Part shown: piece by piece, positions 8,737 to 17,437 of the stretch | Layout: the number at the start of each line of letters is the position of its first letter | Numbering within the stretch: the first letter of the stretch is position 1 | DNA from: an uncultured Bacteroidia bacterium | Lineage (GTDB): Bacteria; Bacteroidota; Bacteroidia; Bacteroidales; UBA932 | Assembly: GCA_902780935.1 (NCBI GenBank) | Contig: CACZHP010000017.1 | Coordinates: 1-56,933 of the forward strand | Direction: 5' to 3' | DNA: 56,933 bases | The notes under the pieces: model-generated | Database searches by the model: none | The model's input: only the letters and a program-made list of their open reading frames with translations | What the model was told of the DNA's origin: nothing | Translations under genes and position numbers: made by a program

Positions 8737-8744
8737 CAAAAATA
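8737..8744 (-). promoter_or_regulatory. -7 box of the DUF6786/acyltransferase operon
   Basis: TATTTTTG on the minus strand; its position rules out the GTG at 8737 as the start of the DUF6786 gene. Confidence 0.6.
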
Positions 8745-8768
8745 ATAAACTCAAGCCGGAAAATGACT

Positions 8769-8776
8769 ATATTTGA
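8769..8776 (+). promoter_or_regulatory. -7 box of the MBL-fold/glycosidase operon
   Basis: TATATTTG, 18 bases before the ATG at 8795; consensus TAnnTTTG. Confidence 0.65.
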
Positions 8777-8794
8777 GAAATAAACCTTACGCTG

Positions 8795-9856
8795 ATGAAT
8801 ATACGAACCTCATTCCTCGCACTGACAACCATATTATTGACAGTTTTCTCGGCTTCCGCGCAGGAGGCGCCGAGCCGGCATGCTGTGCCGGGACAGAGAT
8901 ACCTGAAAGAATACTGGGGACGCTCGGATCTTTATCTCCAGCACCAGGCCTTCTACATGCTGGACCTTGCGGACAAGGCCCTGGACGAGAACCCTCCGGC
9001 TTTGAAGATAAACCGGGAGCGGGAGATGGCCATGCTGATGCTGGACGCCGTGACCCACGAGCCTGCCCCGATCGACAACCCCGCCGTTCTGGACTATCTC
9101 TCCCGGAGGATGAACAAGGTCCTGGAGGATCTGGACAAGCCTCTTAAGGGCAGGAAGTCCTTGAGAATATACAAGTTATACAACTGCGGGATGCTTTTCC
9201 GGACCAGGGACCTGACCATCGCCGTGGACCTCAACGGCCGTGACGGGAAGCTCATTCCGGACGACATAATGAGAAAGATTGTCGGCCATGTCGATGTCCT
9301 CTTCTACACCCACAACCATTCCGACCATTTCGACAACCACGTCCGTGACTTCTGCCATAAGGCCGGAGTGCCGATCTACGCCACTGACGAGATATTCCGG
9401 AACGACATCCAGGTCAACCATGTCCGTAAGGACGACCTCTACACCTTCGATGTGGATCTTCCCAAAGGAAGCATAACCGTCAATGTCCTTCCCGGCCACC
9501 AGGATGCGGTTCAGAACAACATCTGGATCGTCACGATGCCTAACGGCAAGGTCGTCGGGGCCACGGGAGACCAGTGGAGGAGTGCGGGCGAAGACCTTGA
9601 ATGGCTGAAAGATATCCATTCAAGACTCCCCCGGATCGATGTCCTCTCGATGGACTGCTGGATCCACGACTTCGACGAGCATGTGGCGGACTTCAATCCC
9701 CGCCTCCTTGTCTCCCAGCACGAGAACGAGATCGGGGCTCACGGGATCGACCACCGGGAAGCCTATTGGATGACGATATTCAAGAACACGAAAGTCCATC
9801 AAAGCCAGACCCCCTGGCTCCTCATGACCTGGGGAGAATGGTTTGACTACAAGTAA
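8795..9856 (+). CDS. Exported metallo-beta-lactamase-fold hydrolase
   Basis: A 353-residue protein with a signal peptide (hydrophobic core residues 6-20, cleavage after SASA). The zinc-binding set of the MBL fold is visible: HNHSDH at residues 173-178, a His in GHQD at 235 and an Asp in TGDQ at 259, so a binuclear metal hydrolase is likely. The overall pattern resembles UlaG/lactonase-like MBL proteins rather than a beta-lactamase. It heads a four-gene operon (stop 3 bases before the next ATG) with a PLP enzyme and two glycosidases, which suggests a periplasmic step in sugar or sugar-conjugate breakdown. Substrate not determined. Confidence 0.85.
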   Translation: MNIRTSFLALTTILLTVFSASAQEAPSRHAVPGQRYLKEYWGRSDLYLQHQAFYMLDLADKALDENPPALKINREREMAMLMLDAVTHEPAPIDNPAVLDYLSRRMNKVLEDLDKPLKGRKSLRIYKLYNCGMLFRTRDLTIAVDLNGRDGKLIPDDIMRKIVGHVDVLFYTHNHSDHFDNHVRDFCHKAGVPIYATDEIFRNDIQVNHVRKDDLYTFDVDLPKGSITVNVLPGHQDAVQNNIWIVTMPNGKVVGATGDQWRSAGEDLEWLKDIHSRLPRIDVLSMDCWIHDFDEHVADFNPRLLVSQHENEIGAHGIDHREAYWMTIFKNTKVHQSQTPWLLMTWGEWFDYK

Positions 9857-9859
9857 ATT

Positions 9860-11131
9860 ATGAAACGCAGAACTTTCATCAAGGGGATGGCGGCGGCCGG
9901 GGCTTCAACCTTGGTCCCAGCCGGTGCGGCCAGCCTCGCCCTATCCTCATGCGAGCGCTCCAAACCTTTCCCGATAGGTGATTTCAACGAGGTGATCGAC
10001 CGCGGCGGCACTTGGAGCATCAAATACGGCAGGGCCAAGAACGGGGAGATCCCGATGTGGATAGCGGATATGGATTTCCGCACCGACCCCTATGTGAGCG
10101 AGGCTTTGAGACGCCGCCTTGACAGGGACGTCCTGGGCTACACCACCACTCCTCCGGAGTTCATCGACGCCGTCGCCGGATGGGTGAAGGCAAGACATGG
10201 TTATGAGGTTCAGAAAGAATGGGTTGGATATGCCCCGGGCGTGATCACATCCCTAAACCAGGCCTATCTGACATTTACTGAGCCGGGAGACAAGATCATC
10301 ATCCAGCCGCCGGTCTACGACCACTTCAAACTCTACATCGAGCGGCTTGGAAGGGTCGCCGTGGACAACCCTCTGATCTATGATGAGCACGGGAAGTATC
10401 GCATGGATTTCGAGGGGTTGGAGAAGCTGTTCGACGAGAAGACCAAGGTCCTCCTGCTATGTAATCCCCAGAATCCGGTCGGGATCCTTTGGGACAAGGA
10501 GACCCTCGCCACTCTTGCGGAAATATGTGAGCGTCACGGAGTTATAGTCCTGTCCGATGAGATTCACGGAGACCTTGCCCTCTACCACAAGACCCACACG
10601 CCATTCTGCAGCGTGAGCGATGCGGCGGCCAGGATCGGGATGATATTCGCCGGGCCAACCAAGGCGTTCAACCTCGCCGGACTCACCGGGACGGCATATT
10701 GCATAATCCCGGACAAGGAGAAAAGGGAAAAGTATCTCGGCGGACTGAGGAACGCTAAGATGGACGAGGCGTCGGTGATGACCATAGAGGCTGTCATCGC
10801 GGCCTACAGGGAAGACACCTCCTGGTTGGAGTCGCTTATAAGATATATTGAAGGCAATATATTCCAGGTCGAGAAGTTCGTGGCGACCCACGACCTGGGC
10901 ATCAAATCCATAAGACCGCAAACCTCATTCCTTATATGGCTGGATTTCAGGGAGTTGGGTCTCTCACAAGAGGAACTGATGGATCGCTTCATCAAGAAAG
11001 CCAAAGTGATTCCGAGCAACGGGCTCTCCTACGGACCCGGCGGAGAAGGCTTTGTCCGGCTCAACCTCGGCTGCCCCATAAGCGTCCTCAACGACGCCCT
11101 TGACCGCATAGCAAAAGCGTTTGCAAGATGA
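9860..11131 (+). CDS. PatB/MalY-like PLP-dependent C-S lyase or aminotransferase, Tat lipoprotein
   Basis: A 423-residue fold-type I PLP enzyme. Motifs of the MalY/PatB (cystathionine beta-lyase) group: PMWIADMDFRTDPYV early, NPQNPVGILW, SDEIHGDL with the PLP-contacting Asp, and GPTKAFNLAG where K268 is the Schiff-base lysine. The N-terminus is unusual for this cytoplasmic family: MKRRTFIKGM is a twin-arginine signal and LSSC places a lipobox Cys at residue 31, so the folded holoenzyme appears to be exported and lipid-anchored. The C-terminal domain is complete. It starts 3 bases after the MBL gene and overlaps the next start by ATGA. Sulfur amino-acid conjugate cleavage is the family role; the periplasmic role is an inference. 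Confidence 0.85.
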   Translation: MKRRTFIKGMAAAGASTLVPAGAASLALSSCERSKPFPIGDFNEVIDRGGTWSIKYGRAKNGEIPMWIADMDFRTDPYVSEALRRRLDRDVLGYTTTPPEFIDAVAGWVKARHGYEVQKEWVGYAPGVITSLNQAYLTFTEPGDKIIIQPPVYDHFKLYIERLGRVAVDNPLIYDEHGKYRMDFEGLEKLFDEKTKVLLLCNPQNPVGILWDKETLATLAEICERHGVIVLSDEIHGDLALYHKTHTPFCSVSDAAARIGMIFAGPTKAFNLAGLTGTAYCIIPDKEKREKYLGGLRNAKMDEASVMTIEAVIAAYREDTSWLESLIRYIEGNIFQVEKFVATHDLGIKSIRPQTSFLIWLDFRELGLSQEELMDRFIKKAKVIPSNGLSYGPGGEGFVRLNLGCPISVLNDALDRIAKAFAR

Positions 11132-13269
11132 GAAAAATTCTGATTATTTTAGCCGCTCTAGCGGTATCTAATTGCGAAATGACCTTTGACTCCAAGAAGC
11201 AATCGAAGGATTGGCTTATTGACGGGAGCGCTTTTGTCTCAAAGGTCGAACAGTCTTCCGACGGGAAAGACATCACCCTCACCAATGGCTTGGTCAGCAG
11301 GGTGTTCCGGATGACTCCCAACCTCGCGACCACGAATATCTACAACAACATGACCGGCGAGTCTATGGTACGCACCGCATGCCCGGAAGGAACCGTGATG
11401 ATCAACGGGAAAGATTACTCCCTCGGAGGTCTTGAAGGCATCGAGGAATATGCCTACTTGAGAAACGAGTGGCTCGATGGGTTCACCGCCATCCCGAACT
11501 CATTCAAAGTCACCGGCTTCCGTGTGGAAGACCTGAAGAAAAGGATGGAGTGGAACCGTAAGCGCTGGGCCCTTATCAAGGACTGGGACCCAAAAGGCAA
11601 AGAGCTGATATTCACCCTTGAAGGCCCGGAAGAATTGAAAGGAGTCAAGGTAGAGCTCCATTATGAGATTTACGACGGAGCGCCGATTATAGGCAAATGG
11701 CTGGACGTGTTCAATGAGAGCGAAGCCCCGATTAATCTTGACAAATTCACCCTCGAGGAACTTGCCATCGTTGAATATGAGACAAATGTCGATCATATTC
11801 CCGCATCGCCGGATGAGAGGAAAATCCATGTTGAGAGCGACTTCGCCCAGGTTTCCTGCGGCACCACATATTGGGAGACTGATCCCCGCTACACGACCCA
11901 GGTCAACTATAGCCTCAACACTCCATGCTTGCTCATCTCAAGATTGCCCTACGGCCCTGACGAGACCATCGTCCCCGGCGGGTCTTTCGAATCCTACCGC
12001 AACTGGCTGATGCCTTATGATAGCGAAGACAGGGAAAGGAAAGGCTTGGCACTCAAGCGTTTCCGCACTACACTCGCCCCTTGGACAACTGAAAATCCCA
12101 TATTCCTTCACTGCACCACGACCAAGCCCGAAGAGCTGAGAATAGCCATCGACCAATGCGCCGAGACGGGCTACGAGATGGTGATCCTGAGCTTCGGCTC
12201 CGGGCTCAACATGGAGGATGAGAGCGAGGAGAACATCGCCAAATACAAGGAATATGTTGACTATGCCCACTCAAAGGGCCTTGAGATCGGTGGCTACTCC
12301 CTGCTGGCGAGCCGATGGATCAGCGACGACGTGGACATCATCAACCCTGAGACCGGGAAGCGGGGCGGCATGACGTTCGGCAGTTCCCCGTGTTTGTCAA
12401 GCGAGTGGGGGCATGAATATTTCCGGAAGATAAAGTCTTTCTTCGAGAGAACCGGGATGGACTTTTTCGAGCATGACGGCTCCTATTCAGGAGACCCTTG
12501 CGCCTCCACTTCCCACGCCTTCCACAAAGGCCTCGAGGACTCCCAATGGAAGCAGAGAAAGATGCTTGAGGACCTCTACAGGTGGATGAGGGCCAAGGAT
12601 ATATACACCAACGTCCCTGACGACGGCACCCTGCTGATCGGCTCCACCAAGGGTTTCATCGGCTACCGTGAGGTCAACTGGTCGTTACCCAGGGCGAGGC
12701 AGATAATCCTCGGGAGGCAGAACATCTATGACGGAACCTGGAAAAAAGTCCCCACGGCGAGCTGGACCTTCACTCCCCTGGTACAATACCAAGGTGGCGG
12801 TGACGCTGCGACCTTGGAGCCTTTGGACGAGCATCTTGACGCGTACAAGGCCCACATGATCCAGAACTACGGATCTGGAGTCCAGTCTTGCTACCGCGGA
12901 TTCCGTCTCTACGACACCGAGCGTACCAAAGAGGCCGTGATTGAAGTCATCAATTGGTATAAAGCCCACCGGGACATCCTCTGCAGCGACCTCATTCACC
13001 TTCGCCGGCCCGACGGGCGTGACTGGGACGGGATCATGCATGTTAATCCAAGCCTTGAGGAAAAGGGCTTCGCGATGCTGTACAACCCCACCGGGGAGGA
13101 CATCACCCGCACGATCAGTCTTCCTCTCTACTACACCGGACTCAGCAAAAAGGCGAGAATCTCCGAGCGGGGCGGCAAGCCTTATAAGATCCGCCTCGAC
13201 AGGGAATATAACGCCGAGATCACAGTCACCATCCCCGCCAACGGCTACACCTGGCTAGTGATTAAGTAG
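11128..13269 (+). CDS. Alpha-galactosidase-like glycosidase lipoprotein, family not assigned
   Basis: A 713-residue lipoprotein (MRKILIILAALAVSNC, lipobox Cys 16). The N-terminal ~270 residues form a beta-rich domain; the middle looks like a TIM barrel similar to clan GH-D alpha-galactosidases, with the sequence MDFFEHDG (D445, D450) at the position expected for the nucleophile strand and a preceding GGYSLLASRW strand; a C-terminal beta domain ends in the usual PANGYTWLVIK. It does not contain the classical GH27/GH36 signature strings, so I leave the family open. Start overlaps the PatB-like stop by four bases, and the fucosidase follows after 21 bases. It likely acts on alpha-linked glycans at the outer surface or in the periplasm. 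Confidence 0.6.
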   Translation: MRKILIILAALAVSNCEMTFDSKKQSKDWLIDGSAFVSKVEQSSDGKDITLTNGLVSRVFRMTPNLATTNIYNNMTGESMVRTACPEGTVMINGKDYSLGGLEGIEEYAYLRNEWLDGFTAIPNSFKVTGFRVEDLKKRMEWNRKRWALIKDWDPKGKELIFTLEGPEELKGVKVELHYEIYDGAPIIGKWLDVFNESEAPINLDKFTLEELAIVEYETNVDHIPASPDERKIHVESDFAQVSCGTTYWETDPRYTTQVNYSLNTPCLLISRLPYGPDETIVPGGSFESYRNWLMPYDSEDRERKGLALKRFRTTLAPWTTENPIFLHCTTTKPEELRIAIDQCAETGYEMVILSFGSGLNMEDESEENIAKYKEYVDYAHSKGLEIGGYSLLASRWISDDVDIINPETGKRGGMTFGSSPCLSSEWGHEYFRKIKSFFERTGMDFFEHDGSYSGDPCASTSHAFHKGLEDSQWKQRKMLEDLYRWMRAKDIYTNVPDDGTLLIGSTKGFIGYREVNWSLPRARQIILGRQNIYDGTWKKVPTASWTFTPLVQYQGGGDAATLEPLDEHLDAYKAHMIQNYGSGVQSCYRGFRLYDTERTKEAVIEVINWYKAHRDILCSDLIHLRRPDGRDWDGIMHVNPSLEEKGFAMLYNPTGEDITRTISLPLYYTGLSKKARISERGGKPYKIRLDREYNAEITVTIPANGYTWLVIK

Positions 13270-13290
13270 CTGATCTTTAATGCTTTCCAC

Positions 13291-14730
13291 ATGGCCACGA
13301 AACACGTATTCCGCTCTCTTTTATCGATAGCTTTCACCGCCGTTCTTTTCACGGCTTGCGGCGAGGTCTCCGCTCCGGAGCCTTACGGGCCACTGCCCAC
13401 TCCCCAGCAGGTTGAATGGCAGAAAATGGAGATGAATTTCCTGGTGTGTTTCGGGCCGAACACTTTCACCGGAATGGAATGGGGGCTCGGCAATGAGGCC
13501 GAGGATATATTCAATCCCTCTGATCTTGATTGCGGCCAGTGGGTATCCATCGCCAAGGAAGCCGGATTCAAGGGCTTGATCATAGTAGCGAAACATCACG
13601 ACGGGTTCTGCCTCTGGCCCAACCCGGAGAGCACCCACACGGTGGCCCGGAGCCCCTGGAAAGACGGCAAGGGGGATGTGCTGAAGGAACTCTCGGATGC
13701 CTGCGCCGCTGAAGGACTTAAGTTCGGGGTATATATATCCCCATGGGACAGGAACGACCCCCATTACGGCACGCCTGAGTATAACGACGTCTATGTCAAG
13801 ACTTTGGAAAGCGCGCTGGACGGCCGCTACGGAGAGGTGTTCGAGGAATGGTTCGACGGGGCTTGCGGCGAAGGACCGAACGGCAAAAAGCAGGTTTATG
13901 ACTGGCCGCGGTTCCACGAGACTGTCTTGAAGTATCAGCCTAAAGTTGTGATGTTCAGCGATGTAGGGCCAGGCTGCCGTTGGGTCGGTAACGAGAGCGG
14001 AATCGCCGGAAGGACAAACTGGAGCGCCTTCTCTCCAGAGGGCTTCACGGCTGGTGCGGGCGCACCTCCAACAGACACCCTACAGACCGGCAATGTCCAC
14101 GGAAACGCCTGGGTACCAGCGGAAACCGATGTCCCGCTCCGTCCCGGTTGGTTCTGGAGGGAGAGTGAGAATGACAAGGTTAAATCCCTGAGGGATCTTG
14201 TGAATATCTATTACACCAGCGTAGGGCGTAATTCCATCCTGCTTCTCGGCATAGCTCCGGACGTCACGGGGCACATCCACCCCGCGGACTCCGCCCGGTT
14301 GATTGAATTCGGCTCCGCATTGAAGGAGATATTCAAGAACGACCTCGCCAAAGGGGCCAAGGTCAAGGCGTCATCCACCCGTGGCCGGGGCTTCGGGGCA
14401 GGGAATATAGTTGACGGGGAATATGACTCCTACTGGTCAGCACCGGACGGTGTCACTGAGGCCACTCTGACTTTCGACCTCGGGACTGCGAAGACTTTCA
14501 ACCGGATACTCCTTCAAGAATATATTCCCTTAGGACAAAGGGTCAAGGCATTCACCATCGAGGCCCTGTCTCCTTCCGGCGAATGGGAGGAAATCGCCTC
14601 GGAAACCACCATCGGCTTCAAGAGGATAGTCCCCGTGGAAACCATCACCACCTCTAAACTCAGGGTCAGCGTCTCCTCTTACGCCCCACCCCTCCTTAAC
14701 GGCTTCGGCCTCTTCCTGGATAATATCTAG
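13291..14730 (+). CDS. GH29 alpha-L-fucosidase lipoprotein
   Basis: A 479-residue protein with a lipoprotein signal (LFTAC, Cys 22). The GH29 catalytic barrel is clear: AKHHDGFCLW (the His-His-Asp substrate-binding strand), GVYISPWDR, and EEWFDGACGEG with nucleophile D189. The last ~130 residues form a discoidin/F5-8C-like carbohydrate-binding domain (KASSTRGRGFGAGNIVDG). The compact barrel and the loop pattern suggest the linkage-specific GH29-B type that prefers alpha-1,3/1,4 fucose, an inference. It is the last gene of the operon beginning at 8795; host mucin or plant fucosylated glycans are probable substrates. Confidence 0.9.
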   Translation: MATKHVFRSLLSIAFTAVLFTACGEVSAPEPYGPLPTPQQVEWQKMEMNFLVCFGPNTFTGMEWGLGNEAEDIFNPSDLDCGQWVSIAKEAGFKGLIIVAKHHDGFCLWPNPESTHTVARSPWKDGKGDVLKELSDACAAEGLKFGVYISPWDRNDPHYGTPEYNDVYVKTLESALDGRYGEVFEEWFDGACGEGPNGKKQVYDWPRFHETVLKYQPKVVMFSDVGPGCRWVGNESGIAGRTNWSAFSPEGFTAGAGAPPTDTLQTGNVHGNAWVPAETDVPLRPGWFWRESENDKVKSLRDLVNIYYTSVGRNSILLLGIAPDVTGHIHPADSARLIEFGSALKEIFKNDLAKGAKVKASSTRGRGFGAGNIVDGEYDSYWSAPDGVTEATLTFDLGTAKTFNRILLQEYIPLGQRVKAFTIEALSPSGEWEEIASETTIGFKRIVPVETITTSKLRVSVSSYAPPLLNGFGLFLDNI

Positions 14731-14743
14731 GAATCCACTTGCG

Positions 14744-14761
14744 GGTATAAAAATTTATACC
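14744..14761. promoter_or_regulatory. Inverted repeat, candidate operator of the DUF4160/DUF2442 pair
   Basis: GGTATAAA and TTTATACC form a perfect 8-bp inverted repeat around two central bases, ending directly beside the -7 box at 14762-14769. A dimeric HTH repressor bound here would cover the promoter; the HTH-bearing DUF2442 protein two genes down is the obvious candidate. Binding is inferred. Confidence 0.45.
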
Positions 14762-14769
14762 TACATTTG
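14762..14769 (+). promoter_or_regulatory. -7 box of the DUF4160/DUF2442 operon
   Basis: TACATTTG, 27 bases before the ATG at 14797. Confidence 0.6.
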
Positions 14770-14796
14770 TCCTGAAGACTTAATTCTAAACTTGCT

Positions 14797-15030
14797 ATGC
14801 CCACTATTATATTTTTGTTTGGCCTCCGCTTCTTCTTTTATTCTGAAGAACATTTACCTATTCATATTCATGTGCAGAATGGCGACGGAAGGGCCAAAAT
14901 TATGGTTGAGACAGGAGAAATCGCTGAAAACAACGGCATTAAACCGAAAGACATCAAAAAGGCAACCGAAATTGTAGATCAGTATCGGGATGATATCATC
15001 AAAGCCTGGAACGAGTATTTCGATGAATAG
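14797..15030 (+). CDS. DUF4160 domain protein
   Basis: A 77-residue protein beginning MPTIIFLFGLRFFFYSEEH and continuing LPIHIHVQNGDGRAKI; the MPTI start, aromatic strand, H-x-P/H-x-HV pattern and following helices match DUF4160. These small proteins are commonly encoded next to DUF2442 proteins, as here, and the pair has toxin-antitoxin-like genetics, but no activity has been settled to my knowledge. Cytoplasmic. The overlapping frame starting at 14792 is a shadow. The segment is AT-richer than the surroundings. Confidence 0.8.
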   Translation: MPTIIFLFGLRFFFYSEEHLPIHIHVQNGDGRAKIMVETGEIAENNGIKPKDIKKATEIVDQYRDDIIKAWNEYFDE

Positions 15031-15039
15031 CAGTAGTTA

Positions 15040-15459
15040 ATGAACGTGACAATAGTTAAAGTGTGGTTTAATGATGGGCGCATTTTAGTCCAGACTGACG
15101 ACGGGGTGATTCTCAGTCGCCCGCTGGAAGCGTTTCCCGCCTTGCTTGATGCCACTCCAGAGCAGCGGAACCATTTTGAGATAGGGCTTTACGGGGACGA
15201 CATTCGCTGGGAGGAACTTGATGAAGACATCCACCTCACAAGCTTCCTGGAGAAAGCGGAGCCAGACCCAGATAATGAAATCGCAGCTATATTCAAGCGC
15301 TTCCCTCAACTAAACGTGTCGGAGATGGCTCGTACAATCGGCATTAACAAGAGTCTGTTATCACGGTATATTTACGGAATAAAAAAACCTTCTCCATCGA
15401 GGAAAGGGCAGATACTGGAAGCCATCCGTCAGCTTGGCAGAGAAATGGCTTCTATTTGA
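15040..15459 (+). CDS. DUF2442 protein with C-terminal helix-turn-helix
   Basis: A 139-residue protein: residues 1-75 match DUF2442 (WFNDGRILVQTDDG, LEAFPALLDATPEQR, GDDIRWEELDEDIHL), and residues about 88-139 form a Cro/XRE-like HTH (FPQLNVSEMARTIGINKSLL, SRYIYGIKKPS). Ten bases separate it from DUF4160, so both form one operon. By analogy with antitoxins that bind DNA, this protein may repress its own promoter through the palindrome at 14744-14761. A role as antitoxin or as a simple regulator is an inference. Confidence 0.8.
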   Translation: MNVTIVKVWFNDGRILVQTDDGVILSRPLEAFPALLDATPEQRNHFEIGLYGDDIRWEELDEDIHLTSFLEKAEPDPDNEIAAIFKRFPQLNVSEMARTIGINKSLLSRYIYGIKKPSPSRKGQILEAIRQLGREMASI

Positions 15460-15525
15460 TGGCTTCGGGGTTGTATAATTCTGAGGAAATCTCTATATTC
15501 ACGACTGATAAATCCCTTTAAGACA

Positions 15526-17421
15526 ATGAGATTACCACGCTTGATCGCAATAGCGGCGCTGCTGCTTCCACTATCTCTCTCCGCACAGTCCATATTCATT
15601 GAGGCGGAAGGGTTCTCCGACCTTGGCGGCTGGACCAACGACAACCAGAGCGTGTCCCAAATGGGTTCTCCATACCTGATTGCCCATGGACTGGGAAGGC
15701 CTGTGGCCGATGCCGAGACAGTTTTCGAGGCTCCGGAGGCCGGAGAATATCAGCTTTGGGTCCGCACAAGGGATTGGACCAGGACCTGGGGCAGAACCGA
15801 GAGCCCGGGACGCTTTCAAGTGATAATCAACGGCAAGCCTTCCCCTGAGACATTCGGGACCAAGACCGAAGAGTGGGCCTGGCAGGACGGAGGCTCAGTA
15901 ATCCTGAAAAAGGGTGAGAACAAGATCGCCCTTCATGACCTGACCGGGTTCGAGGGGCGCTGCGACGCCATCTACCTGACCAGGAACCTAGGTGCCAAAG
16001 CTCCGGAACCGACGGCGGATTTCAGACGTAAGGCACTGGGAATCAAGAGGCCGCAAAGAGCGGGGAAATATGATTTCGTGGTGGTCGGCGGCGGTATCGC
16101 CGGAATCTGTGCCGCAATCACAGCGGCCCGCCTGGGCAGCACCGTAGCCCTTGTCCAGAACCGCCCCGTGCTGGGAGGAAACAACTCCTCCGAGATCAGG
16201 GTCGGCCTGTCCGGCCTTATCTACAAGGAGCCATATCCCCAGCTCGGAAGGCTGATGGACGAGATCGGTGGAATAGGCTACTGGACCAACCGGGAAGCCC
16301 AGCAGGATCCGGACTCACCGAGGAGCAAGCATATCCTCGACGTGCTGGAAAAGCATCCTGAGAAGCACATCCACAATGCCGGACCGGCCTCGAACTACGA
16401 GGACGACAAGAAGCTGGAAGCCGTTCTGAATGAGCCCAATATCACCCTCTTCCTCAGCAAGCAAGCCATCTCCGCCAAGACCCGCAGCGGAAAGATCCGT
16501 TCCATAGTGGTCAAAGATATATTCACCAGCGAAGAAACAATTATAAAGGGACGTTTGTTCGCGGACTGCACCGGTGACGCCAACCTCGGTTTCATGGCCG
16601 GAGCCGACTACCGGATGGGCCGTGAGAGCAGGGCCGAGACCGGCGAGACGCAGGCTCCTGAGAAGGCGGACTCCCTCACCATGGGCACTTCGGTGCAGTG
16701 GTACGCTTCGGAGACCGACCCTACCACATTCCCTGAGTGCCCTTGGGCGATCCAGTTCAGCGACTCCACCTGCATCCCGATCGTGCATGGCGAATGGGAT
16801 TGGGAGACAGGTCTCGGAAGGGACCAGGTCGAGGAGATAGAGCGGATCAGGGACCATGGACTGAGAGCTGTCTATGGCAACTGGGCATATCTGAAAAACA
16901 GCCCCAAATTCAAGGAACAATTTAAGGATCAGCGACTTGAATGGGTTGCCTGCATCGGCGGAAAGCGTGAGTCCCGCCGCCTGATGGGCGACGTCATCCT
17001 CAAAGAGCAGGACTTCACGGAGAATGTCCAGTACGACGATGCCTCGTTCACGGCGACCTGGGGAATGGATCTCCACTACCCGAAACCGGAGCCTGGGATG
17101 GAGGCAGAGGAGCCTTTCAGGGCGACCAGCGTCACCAAGCACCATAAAGACTATGCCGTTCCTTACAGGTGCCTGTATTCCAGGAATATAGATAACCTCC
17201 TGATGGCTGGGAGGGACATCTCCGTGACCCACGCGGCCCTCGGCACGATCAGGGTCATGCGCACCGGCGGAATGATGGGAGAGGTCGTCGGAATGGCCGC
17301 CTCGATCTGCAAGGACCATCGCTGCTCCCCAAGAGGCGTGTATCAGAAGTATCTTCTTGAACTCAAGGCTCTTATGACCGCCGGCGTGCCGCTTTCAACA
17401 CAAACGGTTAGCATCTTATAA
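15526..17421 (+). CDS. Secreted FAD-dependent oxidoreductase with N-terminal carbohydrate-binding-like domain
   Basis: A 631-residue protein with signal peptide (cleavage after LSAQ, residue 21). Residues 22-165 form a beta-sandwich of the carbohydrate-binding type (IFIEAEGF, EYQLWVRTRDW, RFQVIINGKP). The FAD domain follows with VVVGGGIAGICAA at 186-198, GNNSSEIRVG, FADCTGDANLGFMAG and a C-terminal GTIRVMRTGGMMGEVVGMAA block, matching the FAD_oxidored (PF12831) family. This family is widespread in Bacteroidota and planctomycetes beside glycosidases; its substrates are poorly known. The next gene, sialate O-acetylesterase, is 16 bases downstream and cotranscribed. An exported flavoprotein acting on a glycan or glycan-derived acid is the best guess. 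Confidence 0.8.
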   Translation: MRLPRLIAIAALLLPLSLSAQSIFIEAEGFSDLGGWTNDNQSVSQMGSPYLIAHGLGRPVADAETVFEAPEAGEYQLWVRTRDWTRTWGRTESPGRFQVIINGKPSPETFGTKTEEWAWQDGGSVILKKGENKIALHDLTGFEGRCDAIYLTRNLGAKAPEPTADFRRKALGIKRPQRAGKYDFVVVGGGIAGICAAITAARLGSTVALVQNRPVLGGNNSSEIRVGLSGLIYKEPYPQLGRLMDEIGGIGYWTNREAQQDPDSPRSKHILDVLEKHPEKHIHNAGPASNYEDDKKLEAVLNEPNITLFLSKQAISAKTRSGKIRSIVVKDIFTSEETIIKGRLFADCTGDANLGFMAGADYRMGRESRAETGETQAPEKADSLTMGTSVQWYASETDPTTFPECPWAIQFSDSTCIPIVHGEWDWETGLGRDQVEEIERIRDHGLRAVYGNWAYLKNSPKFKEQFKDQRLEWVACIGGKRESRRLMGDVILKEQDFTENVQYDDASFTATWGMDLHYPKPEPGMEAEEPFRATSVTKHHKDYAVPYRCLYSRNIDNLLMAGRDISVTHAALGTIRVMRTGGMMGEVVGMAASICKDHRCSPRGVYQKYLLELKALMTAGVPLSTQTVSIL

Positions 17422-17437
17422 AACATATTCAGGAATT

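Noticed and set aside
16315-17319. A 334-codon minus-strand frame
   Set aside because: Shadow of the FAD oxidoreductase, whose Rossmann motif and signal peptide are clear on the other strand.
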